Source: Streptomyces sp. H27-H5 | Lineage (GTDB): Bacteria > Actinomycetota > Actinomycetes > Streptomycetales > Streptomycetaceae | Assembly: GCF_026627505.1 (NCBI RefSeq) | Contig: NZ_JAPNLK010000007.1 | Coordinates: 1-64,000 of the forward strand | Length of the DNA stretch: 64,000 nt | Reading direction: 5' to 3' | Shown here: one piece after another, positions 15,490-23,611 of the stretch | Layout of the letters: the number at the start of each line of letters is the position of its first letter | Numbering within the stretch: the stretch's first letter is position 1 | Made by a program: the position numbers and the translations under genes | Notes under the pieces: generated by a model | Database searches by the model: none | What the model saw: the letters and a program-made list of their open reading frames with translations, nothing else | Told to the model about the DNA's origin: nothing

Positions 15490-16895
15490 AGCTCTCCCAG
15501 GCGTCGGATCACGGGGGCCACCCGTTGTACGCCGTGCCGGTAGGCGCCCCGCGCGGCCTCGCGCAGGTGCCCGCGGAGCCAGCGGCGGGCCGGGGACAGC
15601 CCCGCGTCCCGTCGGACGGCGCCTGGCAGCGGGGTCCCGTCGGGGGCGAGGTGGTGGCGGGCGAGGATGCCGGGGAGGTATCCGGGGGCGGTGACCGGGG
15701 TGTAGTACGGGGCGACGGGCGGGAGTCGGTCCCGTCCCAGGAGGTCGGCGAGTCGTGCGCGGGCGGCGCGGAACGGGTCGGCGGCTCCGGGCGCGGCCGT
15801 GGAGGCGTCCCGTGCGGGGGCGCCCGGGCCGGCGATCGGGGCGACGCCCTGGTCGGCCAGCCAGGCCGGGTTCGCCCTCGGCAGCAGCCCCTCGTCCAGT
15901 TGGTCCCAGGAGGCCAGACAGCCGGAGCCCAGGAAGTGGTGGTTGCCGAGCGCCTCGCGGATGCCGAGGTCGGTCAGGACGGCGGTCGGGATGCCCCGGT
16001 GCAGGGATTCCAGGGCCGCGGTGGAGGACACCGTGACCAGCAGGTCGGCGTCGTCCAGTACGTCGCCCATGTTTCCGTACACCAGGCGGCAGTTGGCGGG
16101 CAGGCCGCCCGGCAGGCGGTCGGCGAGCCGCTGGTAGGGGTGCTCCTCCAGGTGCGTGGTGTGCTCCCCGGGCCGGCTGCGGAGTTTGACCGACACCTGC
16201 CGGTCGGGGTGGCGCCGGGCGTGTCCGGCGGCCCGTGCGAGGAGGTACGCGCGGTCCGCGCGGCTCTCCGGCACGGAGGGTTGGACGGCGAAGACGACCG
16301 TCCGGGCGCGGCCCGCGTCGGGCACGTGGGGGGCGCCTCCCAGGAAGGGCAGCGCGGTCTCGGTGACCGCGTCCGGATCGGCGCCCACGCCCTCGTACAC
16401 GGCGCGGAAACGGCCCGCGTCGTGACGGGAGTTGGCGAGGACGAGGTCGGCGCCGTGCCGCAGCAGCAGACCGTCGGCGAGCTTCTCGTAGACGACTCCG
16501 ACGTAGCCGGTGACGAACACGGGGCGCGCGGCCGGGTCGGGCCACAGGGCGCGGGCCCCGTGCAGGACGGCCTGGACGGCGCCGCCGACGAGGGCGAGGA
16601 CGACCACGTCGTGGCGGTCGCGTCCGGGGGCGATCTCCGCGAGGAACTCGGCGCAGGTCACCTCGGTCGGCCCGGCGTCCGTTCCCGTGCCCGCCTCCAC
16701 GCCCACCTCGCCGAGTTGGCGCGCGGTGGGGGTGGCCCGGCCGCGCAACAGGTATCCGGTGGGGAGGCGGTCGGGTGCGAGGCGGCGCGCGGTGAGGGCA
16801 CCCCATTTCCACCGCGTGTCGGAATCTGCGAGTACGGCGATGCGTCGATCGCCACGACTGCTACTGGCTGGCACCCGGCCGAAGTTATTCCGCAT
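15486..16895 (-). CDS. DUF6716-type putative glycosyltransferase
   Basis: 469 residues from ATG 16895; GTG 16922 is an alternative. The N-terminus (RRIAVLADSDTRWKWGALTA) and the phrase FVTGYVGVVYEKLADGLLLR match the DUF6716 group that sits in actinobacterial nonulosonic acid clusters. The second half has a GT-B-like nucleotide-sugar region (VYGNMGDVLDDADLLVTVSS, then TAALESLHRGIPTAVLTDLG). The stop overlaps the GTG of the synthetase fusion, so it leads that operon. It probably adds or polymerises sugars of the cell-wall glycopolymer. Family recognition is from memory. Confidence 0.72.
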   Translation of the reverse strand: MRNNFGRVPASSSRGDRRIAVLADSDTRWKWGALTARRLAPDRLPTGYLLRGRATPTARQLGEVGVEAGTGTDAGPTEVTCAEFLAEIAPGRDRHDVVVLALVGGAVQAVLHGARALWPDPAARPVFVTGYVGVVYEKLADGLLLRHGADLVLANSRHDAGRFRAVYEGVGADPDAVTETALPFLGGAPHVPDAGRARTVVFAVQPSVPESRADRAYLLARAAGHARRHPDRQVSVKLRSRPGEHTTHLEEHPYQRLADRLPGGLPANCRLVYGNMGDVLDDADLLVTVSSTAALESLHRGIPTAVLTDLGIREALGNHHFLGSGCLASWDQLDEGLLPRANPAWLADQGVAPIAGPGAPARDASTAAPGAADPFRAARARLADLLGRDRLPPVAPYYTPVTAPGYLPGILARHHLAPDGTPLPGAVRRDAGLSPARRWLRGHLREAARGAYRHGVQRVAPVIRRLGEL

Positions 16896-16930
16896 TTCCG
16901 GTGATCGGCCCAACGAGCGCACAACAGCTG

Positions 16931-16972
16931 GTTAACAACCCGTCGACGAAACGCGAAAGCGGACGGGTTAAC
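16931..16972. promoter_or_regulatory. Divergent promoter region with paired GTTAAC inverted repeat
   Basis: The 155-base gap between divergent glycosyltransferase genes is relatively AT-rich. It holds two GTTAAC palindromes 36 bases apart, flanking an inverted repeat AACCCGTC...GACGGGTT (16937-16944 and 16962-16969). It is a candidate operator controlling both arms of the cluster. Confidence 0.4.
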
Positions 16973-17050
16973 GCGCCCGCCCCGCGTCGTTCACACGGAA
17001 TACGCGCCCGGGTCACGGTGAATGACGGACGGCGCCCTAATGTCTCGCTG

Positions 17051-18025
17051 GTGGTCAAGCTCTCTGTCGTCGTGCCGTTCTTCAACGTGCAGACATACGC
17101 CCCGGATGCCCTGAAAAGCCTCGCCCTCAATGCTCGGGAGGACTTCGAGTTCCTGCTGGTCGACGACCGGTCGACGGACGGGACGCCCGAACTGTTGGAG
17201 CGGGCCGCCGCCGAGTTGCCCGGCGCGGTGTTCCTCGGACGGGACGAGAACGGCGGCCTGGCCACCGCCCGCAACACCGGGTTGGACGCGGCGCGCGGCG
17301 AGTACCTCGCCTTCCTCGACGGGGACGATTGGCTGGCGCCCGGTCACCTGGCCCGCACGGTGGCCGCCATCGAGGCCCTGAACTGCGATTTCGTCCGTAC
17401 GGACCATGTCCAGGTCACGGGGCGGGCGCGCAGTGTGCAGCGCGTCCCGTACGGGCCCGAGGGGGTCGTGGCCGATCCGCGTGCCGGGATCCTGCCGGCC
17501 GGGCGGGCCACGGCGGTGGACTATCCGTTCGCCTGGGCGGGGATGTACCACCGGCGGCTGTTGGACCGGGGTCTGCTGCACTTCACGGACGGGTTGCGGA
17601 CGGCGGAGGACCGGCCGTGGATCTGGCGGCTGCACCGGGAGGCGAGGTCCTTCGCGCCGGTCGGATTGCCGGGGGTTTTCTACCGGCGGGGCATTTCCAC
17701 CTCGCTGACCCAGATCGGCGACGAGCGTCAGCTCGATTTCATTCGCGCATTTGATCAAGTTCTTTCGGAGGCGGCGGCCGACCGGGAATCCGATCTGCTG
17801 CTCCCTAAAGCCGTTCGCACATATTGCGCCATCATCGCGCACCACATCGGATCCATCGAAAGGTTCGAACCGGCCGTGGCCAGAAAACTCCGCGCGGTGA
17901 GCGCGGCAGCCCTCGCGCGGATGCCCCGCGCGGTGTTGGAGCAGGCCCTGGACTCGATGGACACCGAGCGCTCCACGCTGCTGCGCCGGCTGCGCCGCCG
18001 CGGCCCGGCGGGAGCCGCCGCGTGA
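17051..18025 (+). CDS. Family 2 glycosyltransferase
   Basis: 324 residues from GTG 17051 (MVKLSVVVPFFNVQTY). The GT-A signatures are VVVPFFN, LLVDDRSTDGT, ENGGLATARNTGLDAARGEY and the DxD-type FLDGDDW. A later EDRPW(I)W motif supplies the catalytic acidic residue common in TagF-like and capsule GT2 enzymes. It is expected to be cytoplasmic, acting on an activated sugar for the cell-wall polymer. The 3' end overlaps the next gene by 4 bases (GTGA), so the two are translationally coupled. Confidence 0.9.
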   Translation: MVKLSVVVPFFNVQTYAPDALKSLALNAREDFEFLLVDDRSTDGTPELLERAAAELPGAVFLGRDENGGLATARNTGLDAARGEYLAFLDGDDWLAPGHLARTVAAIEALNCDFVRTDHVQVTGRARSVQRVPYGPEGVVADPRAGILPAGRATAVDYPFAWAGMYHRRLLDRGLLHFTDGLRTAEDRPWIWRLHREARSFAPVGLPGVFYRRGISTSLTQIGDERQLDFIRAFDQVLSEAAADRESDLLLPKAVRTYCAIIAHHIGSIERFEPAVARKLRAVSAAALARMPRAVLEQALDSMDTERSTLLRRLRRRGPAGAAA

Positions 18026-19350
18026 ACGTCACCCAGATCTTCCTCGCGTCCACCTCGTACGGTGCGGCGACGCTCGCGGCCGGCGTCGACGCGGGTGTCT
18101 TCCCGCCCGCCGGCCGGCGGATCCTGCTGACGAGCAACCACTCCGTCACCCCCGAGGTCACCCCCGGGCTCACCGCGATGCCGGGGTTCGACGCGCTGCG
18201 CCGACGCTTCGACGAGGTGCGCGATTGGAACGCCTTCATCACACCGCAGCACCCGGGCACCTGGACCCCGCGCGCCGAGGACGTTCCGTTGTGGGAGCGG
18301 CAGTTGAGGGCCTCGTGGGGGCTCGGGGAGGACCGGGTCGAACTGGTCGTGGAGTCCCTCCAGGTGCCGCCGGCGCAGGGCTTGTGCCAGGTGTTCCCGG
18401 GCGCGGCCGTCGACGTGTACGCCGACGGGCTGATGAGTTACGGACCGACCCGCGTCCGGCTCGACCCGCGGATCGGGATGCGGGTGCGGCGGGTCCTGCA
18501 CCTGGACCTGGTTCCGGGGTTGGAGCCGTTGCTGCTGACGGAGTTCGGCGTGCCGGCGGAGTCGGTGCCCGCGGCGGACTTCCTGAAGGTGCTGGCGGAG
18601 CTGACCTCGTACGGGGAGCCGCCGGCGGACGTGGGCGGCTCCCCGGCGGTCCTGTTGGGCCAGTACCTCGCGGCGTTGGAGCTGATGTCCGCGGCGGAGG
18701 AGGAGGACCTGCACGTGGAGATGGTGCGGGGCGCGTACGCCCGGGGCCATCGGGAGCTGGTCTTCAAGCCGCACCCGAGCGCGCCGGCGGCGTACTCGCG
18801 GCGGGCCGAGGAGGAGGCGCGGCGGTTGGGGGCGCGGCTGACGGTGATCACGGAGCCGGTGTTGGCGGAGACCCTGTACGAGCGGCTGCGGCCGGCGCTG
18901 GTGGTGGGCTGCTTCTCGACGGGCCTGTTGACGGCGTCGACGCTGTACGGGATTCCGGTCGCCCGGACCGGGACGGCAGCCATGTTGGAGCGGTTGACCC
19001 CGTACGAGAACAGCAACCGGATCCCGTTGGTCCTGGTGGACGCCCTGCTGCCGGACCTCGCGGCGGCGGACACGCCGCCCCGGGTCGATGACCTGCCCGC
19101 CCTGGTGGCGGCGGTGGGCTTCGCGATGCAGCCGCGCGTGCTGGCGGAGCGGCGGGCGGACGCGGAGCGCTACCTGGCCGCGCACCCGACGGCGGACACC
19201 GCGCGGTACTTCAGGCGCCGGCGGCTGACGGCGCTGGCGTTGCCGGGCGGGGTTCCGGCGCGGCTGTCGTTCCTTCCGCGCAACCCGCTCGTGCGCCGGG
19301 CGGGCCGTCGGCTGCTGCGCCGGTTCCCGGTGCTGCGCCGCCTGCGCTGA
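18022..19350 (+). CDS. Polysialyltransferase-family glycosyltransferase
   Basis: 442 residues from GTG 18022. It starts TQIFLASTSYGAATLAAG and carries the conserved HP motif region KPHPSAPAAYS and a C-terminal CFSTGLLTAST, typical of bacterial alpha-2,8-polysialyltransferases (PF07388). The enzyme transfers a CMP-activated nonulosonic acid onto a growing chain at the inner face of the membrane. The Arg-rich C-terminus may bind membrane. It is paired with the GT2 gene by overlap and lies opposite the neuA/neuB-like operon that would make its donor. Confidence 0.82.
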   Translation: MNVTQIFLASTSYGAATLAAGVDAGVFPPAGRRILLTSNHSVTPEVTPGLTAMPGFDALRRRFDEVRDWNAFITPQHPGTWTPRAEDVPLWERQLRASWGLGEDRVELVVESLQVPPAQGLCQVFPGAAVDVYADGLMSYGPTRVRLDPRIGMRVRRVLHLDLVPGLEPLLLTEFGVPAESVPAADFLKVLAELTSYGEPPADVGGSPAVLLGQYLAALELMSAAEEEDLHVEMVRGAYARGHRELVFKPHPSAPAAYSRRAEEEARRLGARLTVITEPVLAETLYERLRPALVVGCFSTGLLTASTLYGIPVARTGTAAMLERLTPYENSNRIPLVLVDALLPDLAAADTPPRVDDLPALVAAVGFAMQPRVLAERRADAERYLAAHPTADTARYFRRRRLTALALPGGVPARLSFLPRNPLVRRAGRRLLRRFPVLRRLR

Positions 19351-19391
19351 CGCCCGGCGCGTCAACCGATCCGGCTCCGCGCCGCGGTCGC

Positions 19392-20036
19392 TCAGCCCGT
19401 GGCGAGTTTGGCGGCGAAGCCGAGGAAGAGGACGCCCGCGGCGGAGGTCGCGCCCGCGGAGAGCCGCTTGCGGCGGCGGAAGGCCGCCGACAGTCGGGTG
19501 CCGGTGAAGATCAAGGTGGACAGGTACAGGAAGCTGGCGAGCTGCGACAGCGTGCCGAGGAGCAGGAAGGACAGGGCGGGGTAGGCGTAGCCCGGGTCCA
19601 CGAACTGCACGAAGAACGACAGCAGGAACAGGATGGCCTTGGGGTTGAACAGGCTGACCACCAGCGCCCGCCGGTAGGGCCGCTCGTCCGCCGCGGCGGG
19701 TTCGGCCAGCGCCTCCTCCTGGCGCAGCGCCCGGTCGCGCCACATCCCCCACGCGGCCCGCATCATGCCCACGGCGAGCCACGCCAGGTAGCCGGCCCCG
19801 AGCAGTTTCACCACCGTGAACACCACCGGGCTGGCCTGGAGGAGCGCGCCCGCGCCGGCGGCGGTGAGGACCATCAGGACGGTGTCCCCGGTGAACACGC
19901 CGGAGGCGGCCTTGTACCCCTCCCGCACTCCCTTGCGCGCCGCGACGGACAGCACGTACAGCGAGTTCGGTCCGGGGAGGAGGACGATCAGGACAAGGCC
20001 CGCGAGATACGTCGGCAGATCGGTGACACCCAGCAT
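19392..20036 (-). CDS. leuE: LysE-family exporter, LeuE-like
   Basis: 214 residues from ATG 20036 (MLGVTDLPTYLAGLVLIVLL). Six predicted membrane helices. Family motifs are LPGPNSLYVLSVAARKG, GVFTGDTVLM and LVVSLFNPKAILFLLSFFVQF, as in leucine exporter LeuE. It exports leucine or other neutral amino acids using the proton gradient. The symbol is by similarity, and the true substrate could differ. It is monocistronic and divergent from the L,D-transpeptidase. Confidence 0.82.
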   Translation of the reverse strand: MLGVTDLPTYLAGLVLIVLLPGPNSLYVLSVAARKGVREGYKAASGVFTGDTVLMVLTAAGAGALLQASPVVFTVVKLLGAGYLAWLAVGMMRAAWGMWRDRALRQEEALAEPAAADERPYRRALVVSLFNPKAILFLLSFFVQFVDPGYAYPALSFLLLGTLSQLASFLYLSTLIFTGTRLSAAFRRRKRLSAGATSAAGVLFLGFAAKLATG

Positions 20037-20457
20037 TCCGCGAGTGTCCCATGCCGGTCCGAACGTCCGACAGTCATTTCGCCGCCCCCGTCCCACGCGC
20101 CACGGGCGCCGTGTACTCCCTGGGAACGGCGTTCCGGACGGCGCCCCTCGGAGCCCGCCCCTCGATCACGTGTTCCCTCCCCCGGGGAGCCCGCGAGCCG
20201 CGGCGGGACGGCTCGGGCGGCCGCGGCGCGGATCGCCGTCGATGTCGACATCCGGCGGGGTCGGTAGGCGCCACGCGACGCGGTCCTTCGTGGAAGCGAC
20301 CGGCCCCGGACTGATACAACCTCCCCCAGCCGATGCCCGGGGCGCCGGCGCCGCGATGGCCGCTGGTCACAATGCCGCAACATCCCGCGGGCGCCCGCAA
20401 CTCTCCATGGCCGTGAGGCATCACCTAGTTACACAACGCTGAAATCGGGGGACCGCA
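20037..20457. other. Intergenic region, 421 bases, no gene seen
   Basis: It separates the divergent leuE and L,D-transpeptidase genes. Short frames here have no family features. Just before the transpeptidase start lies CACCTAGTTACACAACG, whose TAGTTA could be a -10 box, but no convincing -35 was found. Confidence 0.6.
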
Positions 20458-21345
20458 ATGCCACGTCAGAGAGTCTTGATCCGCACGCTCGGGTTGGCCA
20501 CCGCCGTCGCGCTCGCCGCGACCGCCTGTGGACCGCAGAAGTCGGAAACCCCGGGTTCCGCCTCCTCGGCTCCGTCGGCGTCCACGGCGGCGCCGTCCCC
20601 TTCCGCCTCGTCCTCCGGCTCGGACGACAAGCCCGGCAGCCCCTCGCCGTCGGCGTCGCCCTCGTCCTCGGCGTCGGCTTCCCCGTCGGCCTCCGCCTCG
20701 CAGTCGCCCGCCGTCCGGCCGATCATGGCCAACGGGGACGAGAGCGAGCAGATCCGCGAACTCCAGGCACGACTCAAGCAGCTCAAGCTGATGTCGGTGG
20801 CGCCCACCGGCTTCTACGGTTCGAAGACGACCGCCGCGGTGAAGACCTTCCAGTCGGGCCACGGCCTGCCGGCGACCGGTTCGGTGGACGACGCGACCTG
20901 GAAGAGCGTCCAGGGGGCCAGCCGCAAGCCGACCGCCGCCGAGCTGCGTCCGCCGACCACCATCGAGGTCGACACGCCGGACCCGCGGTGCATGCAGGGC
21001 CGGGTGATGTGCATCAGCAAGGAGAGCCGGACCCTCGCCTGGATGATCGACGGCAAGATCGTCTCGTCGTTCGACGTGCGCTTCGGGTCGGAGAACACCC
21101 CGACCCGCGAGGGCGAGTTCAAGGTCGAGTGGAAGGCCAAGGACTGGACGTCGACGATCTACCACACGCCGATGCCGTACTCGATGTTCTTCAGTCAGGG
21201 CCAGGCGGTGCACTACTCGTCGGACTTCGCGGCCCGCGGGTACTCGGGCGCCTCGCACGGCTGCGTGAACGTCCGCGACAAGGGGAAGCTGGCGGCGCTG
21301 TTCGACCAGGTGAAGGTGGGCGACAAGGTCGTCGTCTACTGGTGA
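20458..21345 (+). CDS. Lipoprotein L,D-transpeptidase with peptidoglycan-binding domain
   Basis: 295 residues. The signal peptide ends in a lipobox (ALAATAC, Cys 24), followed by a Ser/Pro/Ala-rich wall-spanning linker to about residue 85. A PG_binding_1 domain follows at about 95-150 (QIRELQARLKQLKLM, then GFYGSKTTAAVKTFQ). A YkuD catalytic domain closes the chain with SHGCVNVRD, carrying the nucleophilic Cys. It makes 3-3 cross-links in peptidoglycan outside the membrane. It stands alone with its own terminator. Confidence 0.95.
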   Translation: MPRQRVLIRTLGLATAVALAATACGPQKSETPGSASSAPSASTAAPSPSASSSGSDDKPGSPSPSASPSSSASASPSASASQSPAVRPIMANGDESEQIRELQARLKQLKLMSVAPTGFYGSKTTAAVKTFQSGHGLPATGSVDDATWKSVQGASRKPTAAELRPPTTIEVDTPDPRCMQGRVMCISKESRTLAWMIDGKIVSSFDVRFGSENTPTREGEFKVEWKAKDWTSTIYHTPMPYSMFFSQGQAVHYSSDFAARGYSGASHGCVNVRDKGKLAALFDQVKVGDKVVVYW

Positions 21346-21376
21346 TCCGCGAGCGCGGCGGGGTCTTGAAGTAAAG

Positions 21377-21415
21377 GGCGCGGGCAGGGCCGGGGGAACG
21401 TGCCCCGCCCGCGCC
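21377..21415 (+). terminator. Terminator of the L,D-transpeptidase gene
   Basis: A GC-rich stem, GGCGCGGGC pairing with GCCCGCGCC plus an inner GGGC/GCCC, 32 bases past the stop. Confidence 0.7.
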
Positions 21416-21525
21416 GGTTGCGCAGAGCCCAGAGGTACGGGGGGAACCCCGGCTCATGCGCGGCCGATGACCAGTCGGCTCGATATGTACTGCGCCGGCG
21501 ATTCGAAAAGTGTTACAGCGGTGGT

Positions 21526-22545
21526 TCAGCTCTTCGTGCGGAAGCCGAGCGCGCCGCCCGGGTTCAGGGTGGGCGACTGCGGAACGGTGGCCCCGTCGTT
21601 GCTTCCGGGACCGCTCTTGGTGCCGTCGGGGCCGTCCAGCAGGGCCTCGCAGAAGCGCGCGATGTTGGCCCGGTTCTTGGCGAGACGGATCAGGTGGTCG
21701 CGCCGCTCGCCGACGATGTGCCCCATGCGGTACTCCTCGCACAGGTCCCTGGCCGCCCGCACCCTGCCCTCGCGCTCGCGGTCCTTGCCGCCGCCGGCGG
21801 GAGTGGAGGTGCCGAAGCCCTTCTCGTCGGGCCGCTCGTCCGCGGCGTCGTCCGTGCCGACGGGGCCGGAGCTCGTGGCGATGGGGCCCGCGGTCGGTCC
21901 CCCCACGGTCTCGGGGGTCATGCGGGACCCGCCGTCCGGGGTCGCCGAGACGCCCGGGGCGCCGGTGCCGGCCCCGCCGCCGTCCCGCATCGGGGTGGTG
22001 GGACGCGGCTGCGGGGCGGTGTGCGTCGGACCCACGAGGTCGCCGGACGCCGTGGGGTCCGAGTCCGCGCCGACCGAGACGCTCGGCAACGGGCCCGCCG
22101 CCTCGTGCGAGGGCCGGTCCAGCAGCCCGGTGCCCACGGTGGCCGCCAGCCCGCCGACGGCGACGCTGGCCAGGGCGGCCGCCAACCCCAGCCGCACGGG
22201 CGCGCCGCGTCGCCGCGGCGCGGGTACGCGGACGCGTACGGGCGGTGCGGGGACCAGGTCCACCAGGACGTCGCGTGCGCCGGTCGGATCGGCGTCGGCG
22301 CGGGCCGTCGGGCTCGTCCCGGGCCGGGCGACGCCGTGGGCCGCGCGGAACGCGGCCAGGGCCGCGGCCTCGCCGGGCAGCTCCAGCCCGGGGGCGAGCG
22401 GTGGGGTCAGCGCGTCGAGCGCCGTGCGCAGTCGGGCCGCGGCGGCCCGGTCGCGCGGGTCGGCCTCGGGGCCCAGCGGTGGTTCCCCGCGCAGCAGTCG
22501 GTCCGCCGCGGCTCTGTCCAGCCACCTGTCGCGCTCGTCGGCCAT
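21526..22545 (-). CDS. Putative membrane anti-sigma-like protein coupled to an ECF sigma factor
   Basis: 339 residues from ATG 22545, which overlaps the sigma stop (TGATG). An N-terminal cytoplasmic region of about 120 residues is followed by one membrane helix (RLGLAAALASVAVGGLAATV). A long Pro/Gly/Thr-rich stretch comes next, then a C-terminal basic segment (LCEEYRMGHIVGERRDHLIR). No zinc-type HxxxCxxC anti-sigma motif is visible. An anti-sigma role is inferred from topology and translational coupling only; the protein family is not recognised. Confidence 0.6.
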   Translation of the reverse strand: MADERDRWLDRAAADRLLRGEPPLGPEADPRDRAAAARLRTALDALTPPLAPGLELPGEAAALAAFRAAHGVARPGTSPTARADADPTGARDVLVDLVPAPPVRVRVPAPRRRGAPVRLGLAAALASVAVGGLAATVGTGLLDRPSHEAAGPLPSVSVGADSDPTASGDLVGPTHTAPQPRPTTPMRDGGGAGTGAPGVSATPDGGSRMTPETVGGPTAGPIATSSGPVGTDDAADERPDEKGFGTSTPAGGGKDREREGRVRAARDLCEEYRMGHIVGERRDHLIRLAKNRANIARFCEALLDGPDGTKSGPGSNDGATVPQSPTLNPGGALGFRTKS

Positions 22546-23318
22546 CACATGTCCTTCTGCGTCCGCCAACGTGAATGCGTCACACCGGTTTGTTCTACGA
22601 GGCCCCCGCCGCGGCCGCGCTGCGCCGGTACGGCGTCGAGATCTCGTACGCCCCCACCGCCCCTGGCCTGGCCCTCGGCATTATGACCGACCCGCAGGCC
22701 CGTGCCCGCTTCCGGATCGGACAGCACGAGGGCGCCGGGATCGGCGCCGGCCTCGGCGCCCAGCAGTTCGGCGAGCTTCTTCAGGCCCCGGTGCGCGGCG
22801 GTGCGCACCGCGCCCGGGCGCTTGCCGAGGGTCTCGGCGGCGCTCTTGGCGTCCAGGCCCACGACCACCCGCAGGACGACGGCCTCGGCCTGGTCCTGCG
22901 GGAGCTGGGCTATGAGCGCCATGGTGAGGCCGGTGGAGAGCGACTCCATGGCGGCGCCCGCCGTGTCGCAGTCCGCGGCGCGTCCGGTCAGTTCGCTCTC
23001 GTCGCCCCCGATGGCGGGCCGCCGTCCGCGCATGCGGATGTGGTCGAGGGCCCGGTTGCGGGCGATGCGGGCGGCCCAGCCGCGGAAGCGGTCGGCGTCG
23101 CCGGTGAAGGAGTCGAGGTCGCGGGCGATCTGCAGCCAGGCCTCGGAGGTGACGTCTTCCGCGTCGCCGTCGCCGACGAGCGTGCGTACGTATCCGAGCA
23201 GGCGTGGGTGCGCGGCGCGGTACACAGCACGGAACGCGTTCTCGTCGCCGTCCTGTGCCGCGAGCACCGCGGCGGTCAGCTCCGCGTCGTCCCCCAGCAA
23301 AGTCCCCAACCCGTTCAC
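22545..23318 (-). CDS. ECF RNA polymerase sigma factor
   Basis: 257 residues from GTG 23318, which has AGGA 4 bases upstream. Region 2 is NAFRAVYRAAHPRLLGYVRT through FRGWAARIARNRALDHIR. Region 4 is ALIAQLPQDQAEAVVLRVVV through AAHRGLKKLAELLG. A Gly-rich tail of about 65 residues follows. The partner gene at 21526-22545 starts within its stop codon. Its upstream region is the last chromosomal sequence before the prophage integrase, so promoter function could be affected by integration. Confidence 0.85.
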   Translation of the reverse strand: MNGLGTLLGDDAELTAAVLAAQDGDENAFRAVYRAAHPRLLGYVRTLVGDGDAEDVTSEAWLQIARDLDSFTGDADRFRGWAARIARNRALDHIRMRGRRPAIGGDESELTGRAADCDTAGAAMESLSTGLTMALIAQLPQDQAEAVVLRVVVGLDAKSAAETLGKRPGAVRTAAHRGLKKLAELLGAEAGADPGALVLSDPEAGTGLRVGHNAEGQARGGGGVRDLDAVPAQRGRGGGLVEQTGVTHSRWRTQKDM

Positions 23319-23611
23319 TGTCCTGTACGTGTGGCGCAAATCCGCACGTTACGGCTTTCACGTACCTCTCGTCCACGAGTTGTACAGCCGGCAACCAACC
23401 CTGTGCGGAGCGGGGTGTGACACAAAACGCATCCGGGGCGCTGACAGGGATACGGGCTTGTCGCACGAGTCCGTGTCGGACGGCGACCGGGGCCTCTCCT
23501 GTGGGGGGTGGCGGCCTCGGTCGTCATCCTTACTTCTTAGGCTCTGACCTGCGGGTTCATGGGGCTCAACCGGGCGCCATGACCAACCGCATGACCAACG
23601 CGTCCGCCAGT
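23319..23611. other. Sigma-gene upstream region and probable prophage left junction (attL zone)
   Basis: No convincing gene. It holds the imperfect palindrome CTCGTCCACGAG (about 23368-23379). Near the integrase end, two direct repeats CATGACCAAC (23578-23587 and 23590-23599) look like integrase arm sites. The exact att core cannot be set without the right junction, which lies beyond the window. Confidence 0.5.

Noticed and set aside
15490..16812. Upstream continuation of the neuA/neuB frame within the DUF6716 gene
   Set aside because: Arg/Pro-rich noise; the true start is GTG 15489, which overlaps the preceding stop.
20421..20437. Half-match to the repressor motif (CCTAGTTACAC) before the L,D-transpeptidase
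   Set aside because: Only the GTGTAACTA half matches, it is outside the prophage, and it more likely serves as a -10 box.
23315..23527. A 70-codon minus-strand frame ending in a GTGA overlap with the sigma factor start
   Set aside because: Low-complexity, Arg/Pro/Thr-rich, no family pattern, and it fills the promoter zone of the sigma gene. The overlap is attractive but not enough.
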